Assembly (NCBI RefSeq): GCF_023155805.1 | Contig: NZ_JAKNUW010000001.1 | Location: 124,001-188,000 of the forward strand | Source of the DNA: Micrococcus lacusdianchii | GTDB lineage: Bacteria; Actinomycetota; Actinomycetes; Actinomycetales; Micrococcaceae | Direction: 5' to 3' | DNA: 64,000 nt | Shown here: positions 1-7,848 of the stretch, one piece after another | Position numbering within the stretch: position 1 is the first letter of the stretch | Layout of the letters: each line of letters starts with the position of its first letter | Program-made: the position numbers and the translations under genes | Notes under the pieces: generated by a model | What the model saw: the letters and a program-made list of their open reading frames with translations, nothing else | Told to the model about the DNA's origin: nothing | Database searches by the model: none

Positions 1-1
1 C

Positions 2-457
2 CTGGAGGCCCTGCGCCGCGGCGTCACGGACATCGCGGGAGCCCGCGTGATCGTCAGCTTCACGGAGGACGTCTACCGGGTGTTCCGCCTGTTCACCTCC
101 CAGCCGGACATCCGCGTGCTCGAGGTGGAGGACTACATCCGCCGCCCCAAGCCCAGCGGCTACCGGAGCCTGCACTGCCTCGTGCAGGTGCCCGTGCACC
201 TGTCCACAGGCACGCTGCCGGTGACCGTGGAGATGCAGTTCCGGACCATCGCCATGGACTTCTGGGCGTCGCTGGAGCACAAGATCAACTACAAGTTCGC
301 CGGGGACGTGCCCCCGTCCATCACCACGGAGCTGGCCGCCGCGGCGCGCGTGGCCGCGGATCTGGACGGGCGCATGGAGCACCTGCACCACCAGGTGCAC
401 GACGTCGCCTCACCGCCCGAGCACGACGACGAGGAGGATTGGCACGGCCACGCCTGA
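2..457 (+). CDS. Small alarmone synthetase (RelA/SpoT domain), 5' end outside window
   Basis: This is the C-terminal 151 residues of a GTP pyrophosphokinase that would make (p)ppGpp from ATP and GTP/GDP in the cytoplasm. The frame is open from base 2 and reads DIAGARVIVSF, then RPKPSGYRSLH and VEMQFRTIAMDFWASLEHK, which are synthetase-domain signatures of the RelQ/YjbM-type single-domain enzymes. An acidic, His-rich tail closes the protein. The stop directly follows the domain, so no TGS or ACT regulatory domain is present, which favours a small alarmone synthetase over a full Rel. The start lies upstream of the window. Confidence 0.85.
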   Translation: MEALRRGVTDIAGARVIVSFTEDVYRVFRLFTSQPDIRVLEVEDYIRRPKPSGYRSLHCLVQVPVHLSTGTLPVTVEMQFRTIAMDFWASLEHKINYKFAGDVPPSITTELAAAARVAADLDGRMEHLHHQVHDVASPPEHDDEEDWHGHA

Positions 458-506
458 GGCCGCCGTCCACACGTCCTCCACACATGCCGGCCCCTCGTGC
501 ACAGGG

Positions 507-538
507 TTGTCCACACGGTTGTCCACACCTGGGGACAA
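507..538. promoter_or_regulatory. DnaA-box-like cluster
   Basis: Two exact copies of TTGTCCACA lie in direct orientation at 507-515 and 519-527. A partial inverted copy (GGGGACAA, 531-538) follows, and two degenerate GTCCACAC/CTCCACAC words lie at 464-480. TTGTCCACA is the high-GC actinobacterial form of the DnaA box. No dnaA, dnaN or AT-rich stretch is nearby, so this is unlikely to be oriC; a DnaA titration or regulatory site is an inference. Confidence 0.45.
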
Positions 539-590
539 CGGTCCGGGTCCGGTGCCGCGGGGCGGCCCCCGCACGCCCTAGGCTGACCCG

Positions 591-1292
591 GTGAGCTCCC
601 CCGCCGACCCCAGCACCCCCGCATGGGGCACGCTCGTGCGCAACGCGGCGCTCGTCGTCGTGGTGATCGCCCTGATCTGGGTGGCGTTCCACGTGCGCCT
701 GCCGGACCTGGACACGCTGCGCGGCCGCCTGGAGGCGTTCGGCTTCTGGAGCGGGGCGGCGTTCACGGCCCTCTACGCCGTGGTGGCCGTGACCCCGATC
801 CCCGTGACCGTCATGGCACTCACGGCCGGGGTGCTCTTCGGCGCGGTCGAGGGCTCCCTGTACTCGGTGGCCGGCGCGATGCTCGGCTCCGCCGCCGCCT
901 ACGGGCTGGCCCGGCTGCTGGGGAAGGAGACCGTCCTGCGCATGCTCGGCCGCCACCGGGGCCGGGTGGAGGAGCAGATGGAGGGCGCCGGGTTCCTGGC
1001 GGTCCTCACCCTGCGCGTGGCCCCCGGCCTGCCGTACTGGCCGGTGAACTACGGCGCGGGGGCGCTCGGGGTGCCCTTCGGCACGTTCGCCTCCGCGTCC
1101 ACGCTCGGCTCGCTGCCGGGGCAGGTCGCCCTGGTGGCGGTGGGCGCGTTCGCCGCGCAGCCCAGCGTGCTCACCGGGGCGATCGTGGGCACGGCGTGGC
1201 TCGTGGTCCTGGGCATGACCGTGTGGGGGCTACGCGGGTGGCGGGCCGCCCGCCGGGAGCCGGCCGACGACGCCGCCCCCGCCGAGGGCTGA
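591..1292 (+). CDS. TVP38/TMEM64 (VTT/DedA-like) membrane protein
   Basis: A 233-residue polytopic membrane protein with a VTT (SNARE-associated) domain. After a short N-terminal tail there is a membrane segment at about residues 18-36. The domain core follows, with the conserved TPIPVTVMALTAGVLFG stretch, a Gly-rich Gly-Ser-Ala-Ala segment, and RVAPGLPYWPVNYGAGA near residue 145-160. Family members are DedA-like and have been linked to lipid scrambling or membrane homeostasis; the substrate here is unknown. The GTG start follows closely on the DnaA-box-like cluster. The C-terminal tail is charged and probably cytoplasmic. Confidence 0.8.
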   Translation: MSSPADPSTPAWGTLVRNAALVVVVIALIWVAFHVRLPDLDTLRGRLEAFGFWSGAAFTALYAVVAVTPIPVTVMALTAGVLFGAVEGSLYSVAGAMLGSAAAYGLARLLGKETVLRMLGRHRGRVEEQMEGAGFLAVLTLRVAPGLPYWPVNYGAGALGVPFGTFASASTLGSLPGQVALVAVGAFAAQPSVLTGAIVGTAWLVVLGMTVWGLRGWRAARREPADDAAPAEG

Positions 1293-1299
1293 GCCGGGC

Positions 1300-1725
1300 T
1301 CAGCCGACCGCGCGTCGCACGAGGTCGGCGATCCGGGCGCGGACGTCGTCCGTCAGGGCGGTGACGGCGAAGGAGGTGGGCCACATGTCGCCGTCGTCGA
1401 GGGCGGCGGACTCGTTGAAGCCGAGCGTCGTGTACCGGACCCCGAACTTGCTGCTCACCTGCAGGAACACCACCACGTCCTTGCCGCGGGCGTAGGCGGG
1501 CATGCCGTACCAGGTCCGCGGCTCGAGGTCCGGGGCCACCTCGCCGACGATCTGGTGGAGGGCGACGGCGATCGCGCGGTCCTGCTCCGGCATCGCCTCG
1601 ATCTTGTCGAGGAGGTCCTGCAGGGCCTCCGCCTTCTTCTTGCCGCCACGCTGGGCGCGCAGCTCCTCGGCGCGCTCGGCCATGGCGGCCTTCTCGGCCT
1701 CGCTGAAGCCGACGGACTCGGACAT
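1300..1725 (-). CDS. DUF1801 (YdhG-like) protein
   Basis: A 141-residue soluble protein of the DUF1801/YdhG type. The fold core carries RTWYGMPAYARGKDVVVFLQVSSKFGVRYTTLGF, in the usual position of the G-M-P-A-Y/W motif. The N-terminal third is a helical Lys/Arg/Glu-rich stretch. The ATG at 1723-1725 is chosen because AGGAGG lies 8 bases upstream; the longer open frame to 1818 has no supporting site. Relatives are described as putative iron chaperones (frataxin-like), but the function is not established. It is convergent with the preceding VTT gene, leaving 7 bases between the stops. Confidence 0.7.
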   Translation of the reverse strand: MSESVGFSEAEKAAMAERAEELRAQRGGKKKAEALQDLLDKIEAMPEQDRAIAVALHQIVGEVAPDLEPRTWYGMPAYARGKDVVVFLQVSSKFGVRYTTLGFNESAALDDGDMWPTSFAVTALTDDVRARIADLVRRAVG

Positions 1726-1814
1726 GAGGGGCCTCCTGGGAGTGGGGTGACGGCGTCCGGCGGCCCGGGACGGCGGGCAGCCGGCCCGGGCTCCGAGGTC
1801 AGGCTGGCGCCCGC

Positions 1815-2690
1815 TCACGCGACGACGTCCACCCCCAGGTCCATGAGGAGCGCGGCCACGCGGGCCCGGATCTCGTCGCGGATCGGACGCACGGCGTCCA
1901 CGCCCTGGCGGGCCGGGTCCTCGAGCTTCCAGTCCTCGTACCGCTTGCCCGGGTAGAAGGGGCAGGCGTCGCCGCAGCCCATCGTGATCACGGCGTCGGA
2001 GGCATGGACGGCCTCAGGAGTGAGGATCTTCGGGCGCTCACCGGTCAGGTCGATGCCCTCCTCGAGCATGGCCTCGTGCACCGCCGGGTTGATGGTGTCC
2101 GCCGGGGCGGATCCGGCCGAGCGCACCTCGACGGCGCCCCCGGAGAGGTGACGGGCATACGCGGCGGCCATCTGGGAGCGTCCCGCGTTGTGGACGCAGA
2201 CGAACATGACGGAGGGGCGCCCGGCGTCGTCGGACGGAGCGGCGGTCGCGGTGGCGGCGCCGTCGGCGTGCCCGGCATCACCGGTGAGCTCGGCCAGGAG
2301 GACCTGGACGCGCCCGGCGAGGTCCTCGCGGATCAGGCGCATGCGCTCGGCGCCCTCGATGCCGCGCTCGGAGGGCTCGTCCGTGACCCACACCTCGACG
2401 GGCGCGGCGCCGGTCCGCTCGAGCTGCGCCTCGGTGCCCACGAGGACCACGCGGTCCACGGAGTCCAGCAGAGCCGGGTCGATCGGCTTGGGGTGCTCGC
2501 CCTCGACGGTGGCCCCCACCTCCTCGACGGCGGCCCGGGAGCCCTCGTTGATCGCGGAGCCGGGGCGCGTGCCCGCGGAGTGGACGGCGACGGCGCCGCC
2601 GGCGGCCTGGCGCATCAGTGCGGCGGCCATCTGGGACTTGCCGCCGTTCTTGACGCAGACGAACAGGACGGAGGGGCGGTCGGCGGTCAT
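1815..2690 (-). CDS. arsC: Double-domain low-molecular-weight phosphatase-type arsenate reductase
   Basis: A 291-residue fusion of two LMW-phosphatase-like ArsC domains joined by an Ala/Thr-rich linker (about 135-157). Domain 1 (about 5-132) has VCVKNGGKSQMA with Cys12, but Lys18 replaces the catalytic Arg of the CX5R loop. Domain 2 (about 158-288) has the intact VCVHNAGRSQMA loop (Cys165, Arg171) and a VITMGCGDACPF segment typical of actinobacterial mycothiol-dependent arsenate reductases. It would reduce arsenate to arsenite for Acr3. It overlaps the upstream acr3 stop by 4 bases (ATGA), so the two are co-transcribed and probably translationally coupled. Domain 1 may be structural or a phosphate/arsenate sensor; that is inference. 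Confidence 0.85.
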   Translation of the reverse strand: MTADRPSVLFVCVKNGGKSQMAAALMRQAAGGAVAVHSAGTRPGSAINEGSRAAVEEVGATVEGEHPKPIDPALLDSVDRVVLVGTEAQLERTGAAPVEVWVTDEPSERGIEGAERMRLIREDLAGRVQVLLAELTGDAGHADGAATATAAPSDDAGRPSVMFVCVHNAGRSQMAAAYARHLSGGAVEVRSAGSAPADTINPAVHEAMLEEGIDLTGERPKILTPEAVHASDAVITMGCGDACPFYPGKRYEDWKLEDPARQGVDAVRPIRDEIRARVAALLMDLGVDVVA

Positions 2691-3832
2691 CGGGCGGTCT
2701 CCTGACGGGTGTGGTGGACGGAGGGGGTGTCGGCGGTGTGGGGGAAGCGGCGGCGCAGCCAGAGGCTGACGTACACGAGGCCCACCAACACGGGGACCTC
2801 GATCAGCGGCCCGACGACGCCGGCCAGCGCCTGGCCGGAGGTGACCCCGAACGTCGCGATGGCCACGGCGATGGCCAGCTCGAAGTTGTTGCCGGCGGCG
2901 GTGAAGGCGAGCGTGGTGGTGCGCTCGTAGCCCATGCTGAGGCCGCGGCCGACGGCGTAGCTGATGCCCCACATCACTGCGAAGTACACGAGCAGCGGCA
3001 GGGCGATCCGGGCCACGTCCCACGGGCGGGCGGCGATCTGCTCGCCCTGGAGGGCGAAGAGCACCACGATCGTGAAGAGCAGGCCGTAGAGCGCCCACGG
3101 GCCGATCCTCGGCAGGAACGAGCCCTCGTAGGCGGCGCGGCCCCAACGGCGCTCGCCGATCACGCGGGTGAGGAAGCCGGCCAGCAGCGGGATGCCCAGG
3201 AAGATCAGCACGGAGCGGGCGATGTCCCACGGCGAGACGTCCAGGCCGGTCTGCGGCAGGCCCAGCCAGCCGGGCAGCACGGAGAGGTAGAACCAGCCGA
3301 GGGCCGCGAAGGCGATGACCTGGAAGATCGAGTTGAGGGCCACGAGGACGGCGGCCGCCTCCCGGTCCCCGCATGCGAGGTCGTTCCAGATGATCACCAT
3401 GGCGATGCAGCGGGCCAGGCCCACGATGATCAGGCCGGTGCGGTACTCGGGCAGGTCCGCCAGGAAGATCCAGGCGAGCGCGAACATCAGCAGCGGACCG
3501 AGGACCCAGTTGAGCACGAGCGAGGCCACGAGCAGGCGGCGGTCCCCGGTGACGGTGTCCAGGCGGTCGTAGCGCACCTTGGCCAGGACCGGGTACATCA
3601 TCACGAGCAGGCCGAGCGCGATAGGCAGGGAGACGCCGTCCACCTCGACGGCGGCGAGACCCTCGCCGAGGCCCGGCACCAGCCGCCCGAGGACCAGGCC
3701 GGCCACCATGGCCAGGCCGATCCACAGCGGGAGCCAGCGGTCGAGGGTGGAGAGGCGGGCGGCGACGGGCGCGCCCGCATCGGCCGGAGGGGCCGTGGGA
3801 GCAGAGACGGGGGACTGGGGTGCGTGGCTCAC
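2687..3832 (-). CDS. acr3: ACR3 family arsenite efflux permease
   Basis: A 381-residue, ten-segment membrane transporter that exports arsenite. Recognisable landmarks are RCIAMVIIWNDLACGD with the conserved Cys in the fourth segment, ALNSIFQVI, and GNNFELAIAVAIATFG. The GTG at 3830-3832 is chosen because GGAGAGG precedes it by about 6 bases and the resulting N-terminus has a normal length; an ATG at 3892 is possible. It is transcribed away from arsR across a shared 114-base control region and is followed by the double-domain arsC, which supplies its substrate. Confidence 0.9.
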   Translation of the reverse strand: MSHAPQSPVSAPTAPPADAGAPVAARLSTLDRWLPLWIGLAMVAGLVLGRLVPGLGEGLAAVEVDGVSLPIALGLLVMMYPVLAKVRYDRLDTVTGDRRLLVASLVLNWVLGPLLMFALAWIFLADLPEYRTGLIIVGLARCIAMVIIWNDLACGDREAAAVLVALNSIFQVIAFAALGWFYLSVLPGWLGLPQTGLDVSPWDIARSVLIFLGIPLLAGFLTRVIGERRWGRAAYEGSFLPRIGPWALYGLLFTIVVLFALQGEQIAARPWDVARIALPLLVYFAVMWGISYAVGRGLSMGYERTTTLAFTAAGNNFELAIAVAIATFGVTSGQALAGVVGPLIEVPVLVGLVYVSLWLRRRFPHTADTPSVHHTRQETAR

Positions 3833-3908
3833 GCGGACCTCTCCGGCCGATGGGGTGCCACATCGACGTTCGTCGATGCGTGGGGACGGCATGATCCTGA
3901 CATTCGTA

Positions 3909-3927
3909 TTGAACACTGTCAATTCAA
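3909..3927. promoter_or_regulatory. Putative ArsR operator in the acr3-arsR intergenic region
   Basis: An interrupted inverted repeat, TTGAA (3909-3913) and TTCAA (3923-3927), lies in a locally AT-rich patch between the divergent arsenic genes. It overlaps the predicted -35 of arsR. Position and symmetry fit an ArsR/SmtB operator; binding is inferred. Confidence 0.45.
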
Positions 3928-3938
3928 CGGGCTAGACT
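3909..3938 (+). promoter_or_regulatory. arsR promoter, near-leaderless
   Basis: TTGAAC (3909-3914) and TAGACT (3933-3938) are separated by 18 bases. The ATG of arsR begins only 9 bases after the -10 element and has no Shine-Dalgarno sequence, so transcription probably starts at or next to the start codon (leaderless mRNA). Confidence 0.5.
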
Positions 3939-3946
3939 CGTCCGCC

Positions 3947-4345
3947 ATGACCGCCCTCCCCCTCACCGCCGCCGTCACGGACGTGGACGTCGTCGCGCCC
4001 GGGGACGGATCCGCCGGGCCCTGCTGTGCCCCCGCGGGCCCCCCACTGCTGCCGGCCGCGACCGCCGCAGACCTGGCCGCGGTGTTCAAGGCGCTCTGCG
4101 ACCCCACGCGCGTCCGGGTGCTGGCCCACGTGGCCGCCTCCCCCGAGGGCACCGTGTGCGCGTGCCACCTGACGGAGCCGCTCGGGATCAGCCAGCCGAC
4201 CCTGTCGCACCACCTCAAGAAGCTCACCGAGGCGGGCCTGGTGACCCGGGAGCAGCGCGGCCGCTGGGCGCATTACACCGCGGTCCCCTCGGCCCTCGAC
4301 GCCGCCCGCGCCTTCCTGGCGTCTCCCGCCGCGCCGAGCCGCTGA
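3947..4345 (+). CDS. arsR: ArsR family arsenite-responsive repressor
   Basis: A 132-residue winged-helix repressor of the ArsR/SmtB family. The DNA-binding part is CHLTEPLGISQPTLSHHLKKL (about 74-93), followed by the wing at REQRGRWAHY. Candidate As(III) thiolates are Cys26-Cys27 in the N-terminal tail and Cys71/Cys73. The N-terminal Cys pair resembles the arrangement described for Corynebacterium ArsR rather than the E. coli site. It lies divergent from acr3-arsC with an operator-like repeat between, so autoregulation and control of efflux are expected. The gene on the same strand downstream (4461) may be co-transcribed. Confidence 0.9.
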   Translation: MTALPLTAAVTDVDVVAPGDGSAGPCCAPAGPPLLPAATAADLAAVFKALCDPTRVRVLAHVAASPEGTVCACHLTEPLGISQPTLSHHLKKLTEAGLVTREQRGRWAHYTAVPSALDAARAFLASPAAPSR

Positions 4346-4460
4346 CCCGGGACGGCGCGCCCCTCCGAGGTCGTGCACCTCACCTGGGCGGGGCCGGACC
4401 GCTGGCGTACCGTGGAGTGCGCCCAAAGACATCCCCATCGGCCCTCGAGGAAGTCCCCTG

Positions 4461-5171
4461 ATGACGACCGACGTGCCCCCTCCCACGCCCTGGCCTGACG
4501 CCGAGGGCCGCACCTCCGAGCCCCCGCCCCTCTCCGGGCCCCTCCCCCGGATCGGCGAGCACGCGGGCATGCTGGCCCACGGGACCGCCGAGCTGCGGCG
4601 CACCTTCGGGCCGACGCTGGGCGAGGACACCGTGGAGCGCGTGGTGGCGGAGTCCCACGAGGAGCTCCTCGCCATGGCCCCGGATCCGGCCCACCGGGAG
4701 TCCATCGCGGTGCGGTTCGCGGCCGAACGGCTCGAGGCCCTGGCTGACGCGCGGGGACTCGAGCCCCGCCCCGCCCCCCACGTGCTGTTCGTGTGCGTCC
4801 AGAACGCCGGACGCTCTCAGCTGGCGGCCGCCCTGCTGGCCGCCCGGGCCGGTGACGCCCTGCGGATCAGCTCGGCCGGCTCCCAGCCCGCCGATCGCAT
4901 CCACGAGAACGTGGCCCCGGTGCTCTCGGACATGGGCGCGGACCCCGCGGACGCGTTCCCCAAGCCGCTCACGGCCGAGGTGCTCGCCGCGGCGGACTAC
5001 GTCATCACGATGGGCTGTGGGGACGACTGCCCCGTCTCCCCGCATCAGGACGCGCGGGACTGGCCGGTCGGCGACCCGGCCGAGGCCGACTGGGAGCGGC
5101 TGCAGGAGATCGTCGCCGAGATCGAGGACCGGGTGGACGCGTTCTGGCGGGAGGTCTCCGGCGCGCGCTGA
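4461..5171 (+). CDS. Arsenate reductase-like LMW phosphatase with N-terminal helical domain
   Basis: A 236-residue protein. A proline-rich start (1-30) is followed by a helical segment (about 45-95) matching the three-helix-bundle dimerisation region found in some actinobacterial ArsC proteins. Then comes an LMW-phosphatase domain with VCVQNAGRSQLA (Cys112, Arg118), SSAGSQPAD and VITMGCGDDCP. The paired Cys segment is the type seen in mycothiol-linked arsenate reductases. It is the third ArsC-like domain in this cluster. It begins 115 bases after arsR on the same strand, which suggests arsenic-dependent expression. Arsenate-mycothiol transferase activity is inferred. Confidence 0.8.
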   Translation: MTTDVPPPTPWPDAEGRTSEPPPLSGPLPRIGEHAGMLAHGTAELRRTFGPTLGEDTVERVVAESHEELLAMAPDPAHRESIAVRFAAERLEALADARGLEPRPAPHVLFVCVQNAGRSQLAAALLAARAGDALRISSAGSQPADRIHENVAPVLSDMGADPADAFPKPLTAEVLAAADYVITMGCGDDCPVSPHQDARDWPVGDPAEADWERLQEIVAEIEDRVDAFWREVSGAR

Positions 5172-5175
5172 CCGC

Positions 5176-5727
5176 TCAGGCGGAGCGGCCCAGGCGCGCG
5201 AGCACGCGCGCCTGGCGGTCAGCACCGTCCGGCGCCTGCAGGGGACCGGCGAGGATGCCGGGCTGGTAGGCCTGCTCGCCGAAGCTGTCCAGGGCGCGCT
5301 CGATCGTGTCCAGCTCGGCGTCGGTGAACCGGACGTCCTGGCCCTGCGAGCGGGCCAGGTCCCAGCGATGCACCAGCAGGTCGAAGCCGTGGAAGTGCAG
5401 CAGCGCCTCACCCACGGTCATCTCCCCGGTGGCGGTGGTCAGCGCCTGCATCACGAACGTGCGGTCCCCGGCCAGGGCGCTGACGGCGGAGGCGTGCTTG
5501 ACCCACTGGGTCCACAGCTCGTTGCGGGAGCCGTCGAACACGGGGATCTCCCGACCCTGACGGGCGGCGAAGTCCCGCTCAGAGGTGATCACGTGGTCCA
5601 GCAGGTCACGGGCGTTCCAGCCCTCGCACGGGGTGGGGGCCTCCCAGTCGGCGACGGAGCGCACCAGCTGGGTGAAGGGCTCGGCGCAGTCCTTCCAGCG
5701 GCCTTCGATGGCGGTCTCGGCGGTCAT
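5176..5727 (-). CDS. Mycothiol-dependent maleylpyruvate isomerase N-domain (DinB-like, TIGR03086-type) protein
   Basis: A 183-residue DinB/YfiT-like four-helix protein. TPCEGWNARDLLDHVI near residues 31-46 and LLHFHGFDLLVHRWDLA near residue 109-125 hold the three His positions of the metal site seen in mycothiol-dependent DinB proteins. The C-terminal tail is short. AGGAGG precedes the ATG at 5725-5727, which decides the start. The exact reaction is unknown; relatives are mycothiol transferases or isomerases. It is convergent with the arsC-like gene, 4 bases apart. Confidence 0.7.
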   Translation of the reverse strand: MTAETAIEGRWKDCAEPFTQLVRSVADWEAPTPCEGWNARDLLDHVITSERDFAARQGREIPVFDGSRNELWTQWVKHASAVSALAGDRTFVMQALTTATGEMTVGEALLHFHGFDLLVHRWDLARSQGQDVRFTDAELDTIERALDSFGEQAYQPGILAGPLQAPDGADRQARVLARLGRSA

Positions 5728-5824
5728 GGGCGTCCTCCTGGTGATCCGGTGCGGGCCGGGCAGTCCGTCGCCGGGCCCGCCCATTGTGTCCCCCACCGCT
5801 CGCCGGTGCCAATCGGGGTCAGCG

Positions 5825-7072
5825 TCAGGCGGACGGGGATGCCGATGCGGAGGGCGAGGGCCGCTTCCCCGGCGGGACGTAGCTCGGGCTGTGGATCGTC
5901 TCCGGCCGCGCGTCGTCCACCACGGAGGAGGAGTCGATGAACTCGTCGAGGACGGGGCGGGAGCCGTCCAGGGCCGCGGCCAGGCTGATCCCGTCCACGT
6001 TGATGCGGGAGCCCCGGTAGTACCCGGGCTCGAGCTGGCCCCAGGCCTTGGCGGAGCCGTCCACGAGGAAGAACGAGCGGAAGCCGATCGAGCGCAGGTA
6101 CTCGTACTTGGGGCCGGAGTACGTCTCCGTGCCCGCGATGTCCGCGCCGAACGGGTAGATCAGCATGTCCGTCTCCCCCAGGACCGGCTGGACGTCCGCG
6201 ATCCACATCTCGCAGTCCTCCTTGAGCTCCGCCAGGTCCATGGCGCCCAGGGAGCGGTGGCTCCACGAGTGGGACGCGAACTCCCAGCCGTCCGCCGCCA
6301 TGACCTCCTTGACCCGGCGGGCGGCGGCGATGTCCTCCTGGAGCGTGGGGCTGTTCGCGTACTGGGACGGGGAGGACCGGTAGCCGAGCACGCCGTTGTA
6401 GCCGGTCAGGCCGAGGACGCCCTTGGCTCCGGTGAGCGTGAAGTCCGGATGCGCGGCCACGAAGTCGTCGAGCACCGGGACCATGTCGTGCGCGCCGATC
6501 TCCGTGTTCCCCGCCGCGTCCGTGTACTCGGTGCGCACGCGCCCGTCGTCGGCCACCACGAGGCGGGAGGCGAACCCGTCCCCCTCCATGTACTCGTAGT
6601 ACGAGCAGTCGTCGAGGGACAGGATCAGGGGGGTGCGCCCCTCCGGGACCATCAGCTCACGGGGACGCACGACGTCGTCCGCGCCCACCTCGTAGAGCTC
6701 GTGCGGGGAGACCAGCACGTAGCCGTTGGTCCACAGCTGCGGCAGGATCCGCTGGAACTCCTCGAGGGTGACCATGTAGTCGAGGTAGCCGTCCGCCTTC
6801 CCATGCGCGTGGAACGCGCGGTCCGTGTCCACCACGAGGGAATGGAAGAACAGGTGTGGCACGCGCGTGACGTCCGCCCAGGGCGTGGGCGGCCCGGCCG
6901 GGGGCGGGCCCGCCGGGCTGGACGAGGCCGGCGCGGGCGTGCCCGCGGTGCTCCCGTCCGGGGCAGCGGACGACGACGGCGCCCCCTCCCGGCCCGGCGC
7001 GCACGCGGCGAGCAGGGCGGTCAGGGACAGGGCGGATCCGCCGAAGAGCACGTGACGGCGCGAGGGGGACAC
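5825..7072 (-). CDS. Polysaccharide deacetylase-like lipoprotein
   Basis: A 415-residue exported protein. SRRHVLFGG followed by a hydrophobic stretch ending LLAAC gives a signal peptide with twin-arginine character and a lipobox (Cys24). A Ser/Pro/Ala linker (about 30-60) leads to a NodB-like domain: LILSLDDCSYYE (paired Asp), then FASHSWSHRSLG (His-x3-His metal site) and LIYPFGAD. Such enzymes remove acetyl groups from cell-envelope glycans. The tail (after about 390) is Pro/Ser-rich. The GTG start is supported by AAAGGTGAT upstream. Substrate is unknown; the domain is larger than a minimal NodB domain because of insertions. Confidence 0.8.
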   Translation of the reverse strand: MSPSRRHVLFGGSALSLTALLAACAPGREGAPSSSAAPDGSTAGTPAPASSSPAGPPPAGPPTPWADVTRVPHLFFHSLVVDTDRAFHAHGKADGYLDYMVTLEEFQRILPQLWTNGYVLVSPHELYEVGADDVVRPRELMVPEGRTPLILSLDDCSYYEYMEGDGFASRLVVADDGRVRTEYTDAAGNTEIGAHDMVPVLDDFVAAHPDFTLTGAKGVLGLTGYNGVLGYRSSPSQYANSPTLQEDIAAARRVKEVMAADGWEFASHSWSHRSLGAMDLAELKEDCEMWIADVQPVLGETDMLIYPFGADIAGTETYSGPKYEYLRSIGFRSFFLVDGSAKAWGQLEPGYYRGSRINVDGISLAAALDGSRPVLDEFIDSSSVVDDARPETIHSPSYVPPGKRPSPSASASPSA

Positions 7073-7197
7073 GGGATCACCTTTCTGCCGGCCCGGGACG
7101 CGTCGGGGGCCGACCCTCCATGATGACCGGAGGCAGGCCGCCCCCGCCACGCCCGCCTCGTCACAGGTGCGTCACGATCGCGTCCCCCCTGCGGGGC

Positions 7198-7773
7198 TCA
7201 GAGGGCGGTGAGACGGACGTTGTCCTCCTCCGGAGTGCCGGCCACCATGAACCGGCGCGCGCCCACGCGGCGGAAGCCGACCTTCTCGTAGAACGCGTTG
7301 GCGCGATGGTTGGCCACGGAGGTGCCGAGCCACGCGTGGGTCAGCCTGTGCTCCCGCATCGCGTCCAGCCCCGCGGCCAGGAGGGCCGCCGCGGCACCGG
7401 TGCCCCGCGCCTCGGGCAGCAGGTACAGCTTGGACAGGCAGCCCACGCGGGCGTCCGGACCGACGGCGGCCGTCACGTCCGGCTCCTCCTCCGGTGCCAG
7501 GTCCACCATGACGTAGCCGAGCACGGCGCCGGCGTCGTCGTGCCCCTCGGGACGGACCGCCACGTGCACCACGTGGCGGGCGCCCGTGATCCAGCCGGCG
7601 ATGACCTGCTCGTTGAGGTTCCGCGCGATGTGCTCGTCCTTGGCCTCCTGGGGCGTGGTGGGCGGGCAGGCGTCCGGGAAGGTCAGCGCGGCCACAAGCG
7701 CGACGGCGGGGACGTCCTCGAGGGTGGCGGGCCGGATGCGGACGGGCGCGGGAGTCTCGGAGGGCACGGTCAT
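7198..7773 (-). CDS. GNAT family N-acetyltransferase
   Basis: A 191-residue acetyltransferase. The acetyl-CoA-binding motif is LSKLYLLPEARGTGAAAALL (about 123-142), followed by the WLGTSVANHRANAFYEKVGFRRVG region typical of GNAT motif B. The ATG at 7771-7773 gives a standard length; the frame is open far upstream but overlaps the next divergent gene. The substrate cannot be inferred. It is divergently arranged with the M23 peptidase gene, with 75 bases between. Confidence 0.75.
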   Translation of the reverse strand: MTVPSETPAPVRIRPATLEDVPAVALVAALTFPDACPPTTPQEAKDEHIARNLNEQVIAGWITGARHVVHVAVRPEGHDDAGAVLGYVMVDLAPEEEPDVTAAVGPDARVGCLSKLYLLPEARGTGAAAALLAAGLDAMREHRLTHAWLGTSVANHRANAFYEKVGFRRVGARRFMVAGTPEEDNVRLTAL

Positions 7774-7848
7774 GGGCACGACCGTAGCGAGCCGGGCCTC
7801 CCACGGCGGCGCCGCGTCCCGATGTGGCGGGGGTGCCACACTGGGCGG

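Noticed and set aside
507-538. Chromosomal replication origin.
   Set aside because: There are DnaA boxes but no dnaA/dnaN neighbourhood, no AT-rich unwinding region and too few boxes.
1815-5171. Arsenic cluster as a recent mobile island.
   Set aside because: There are no flanking repeats, tRNA or transposase, and base composition matches the surroundings.
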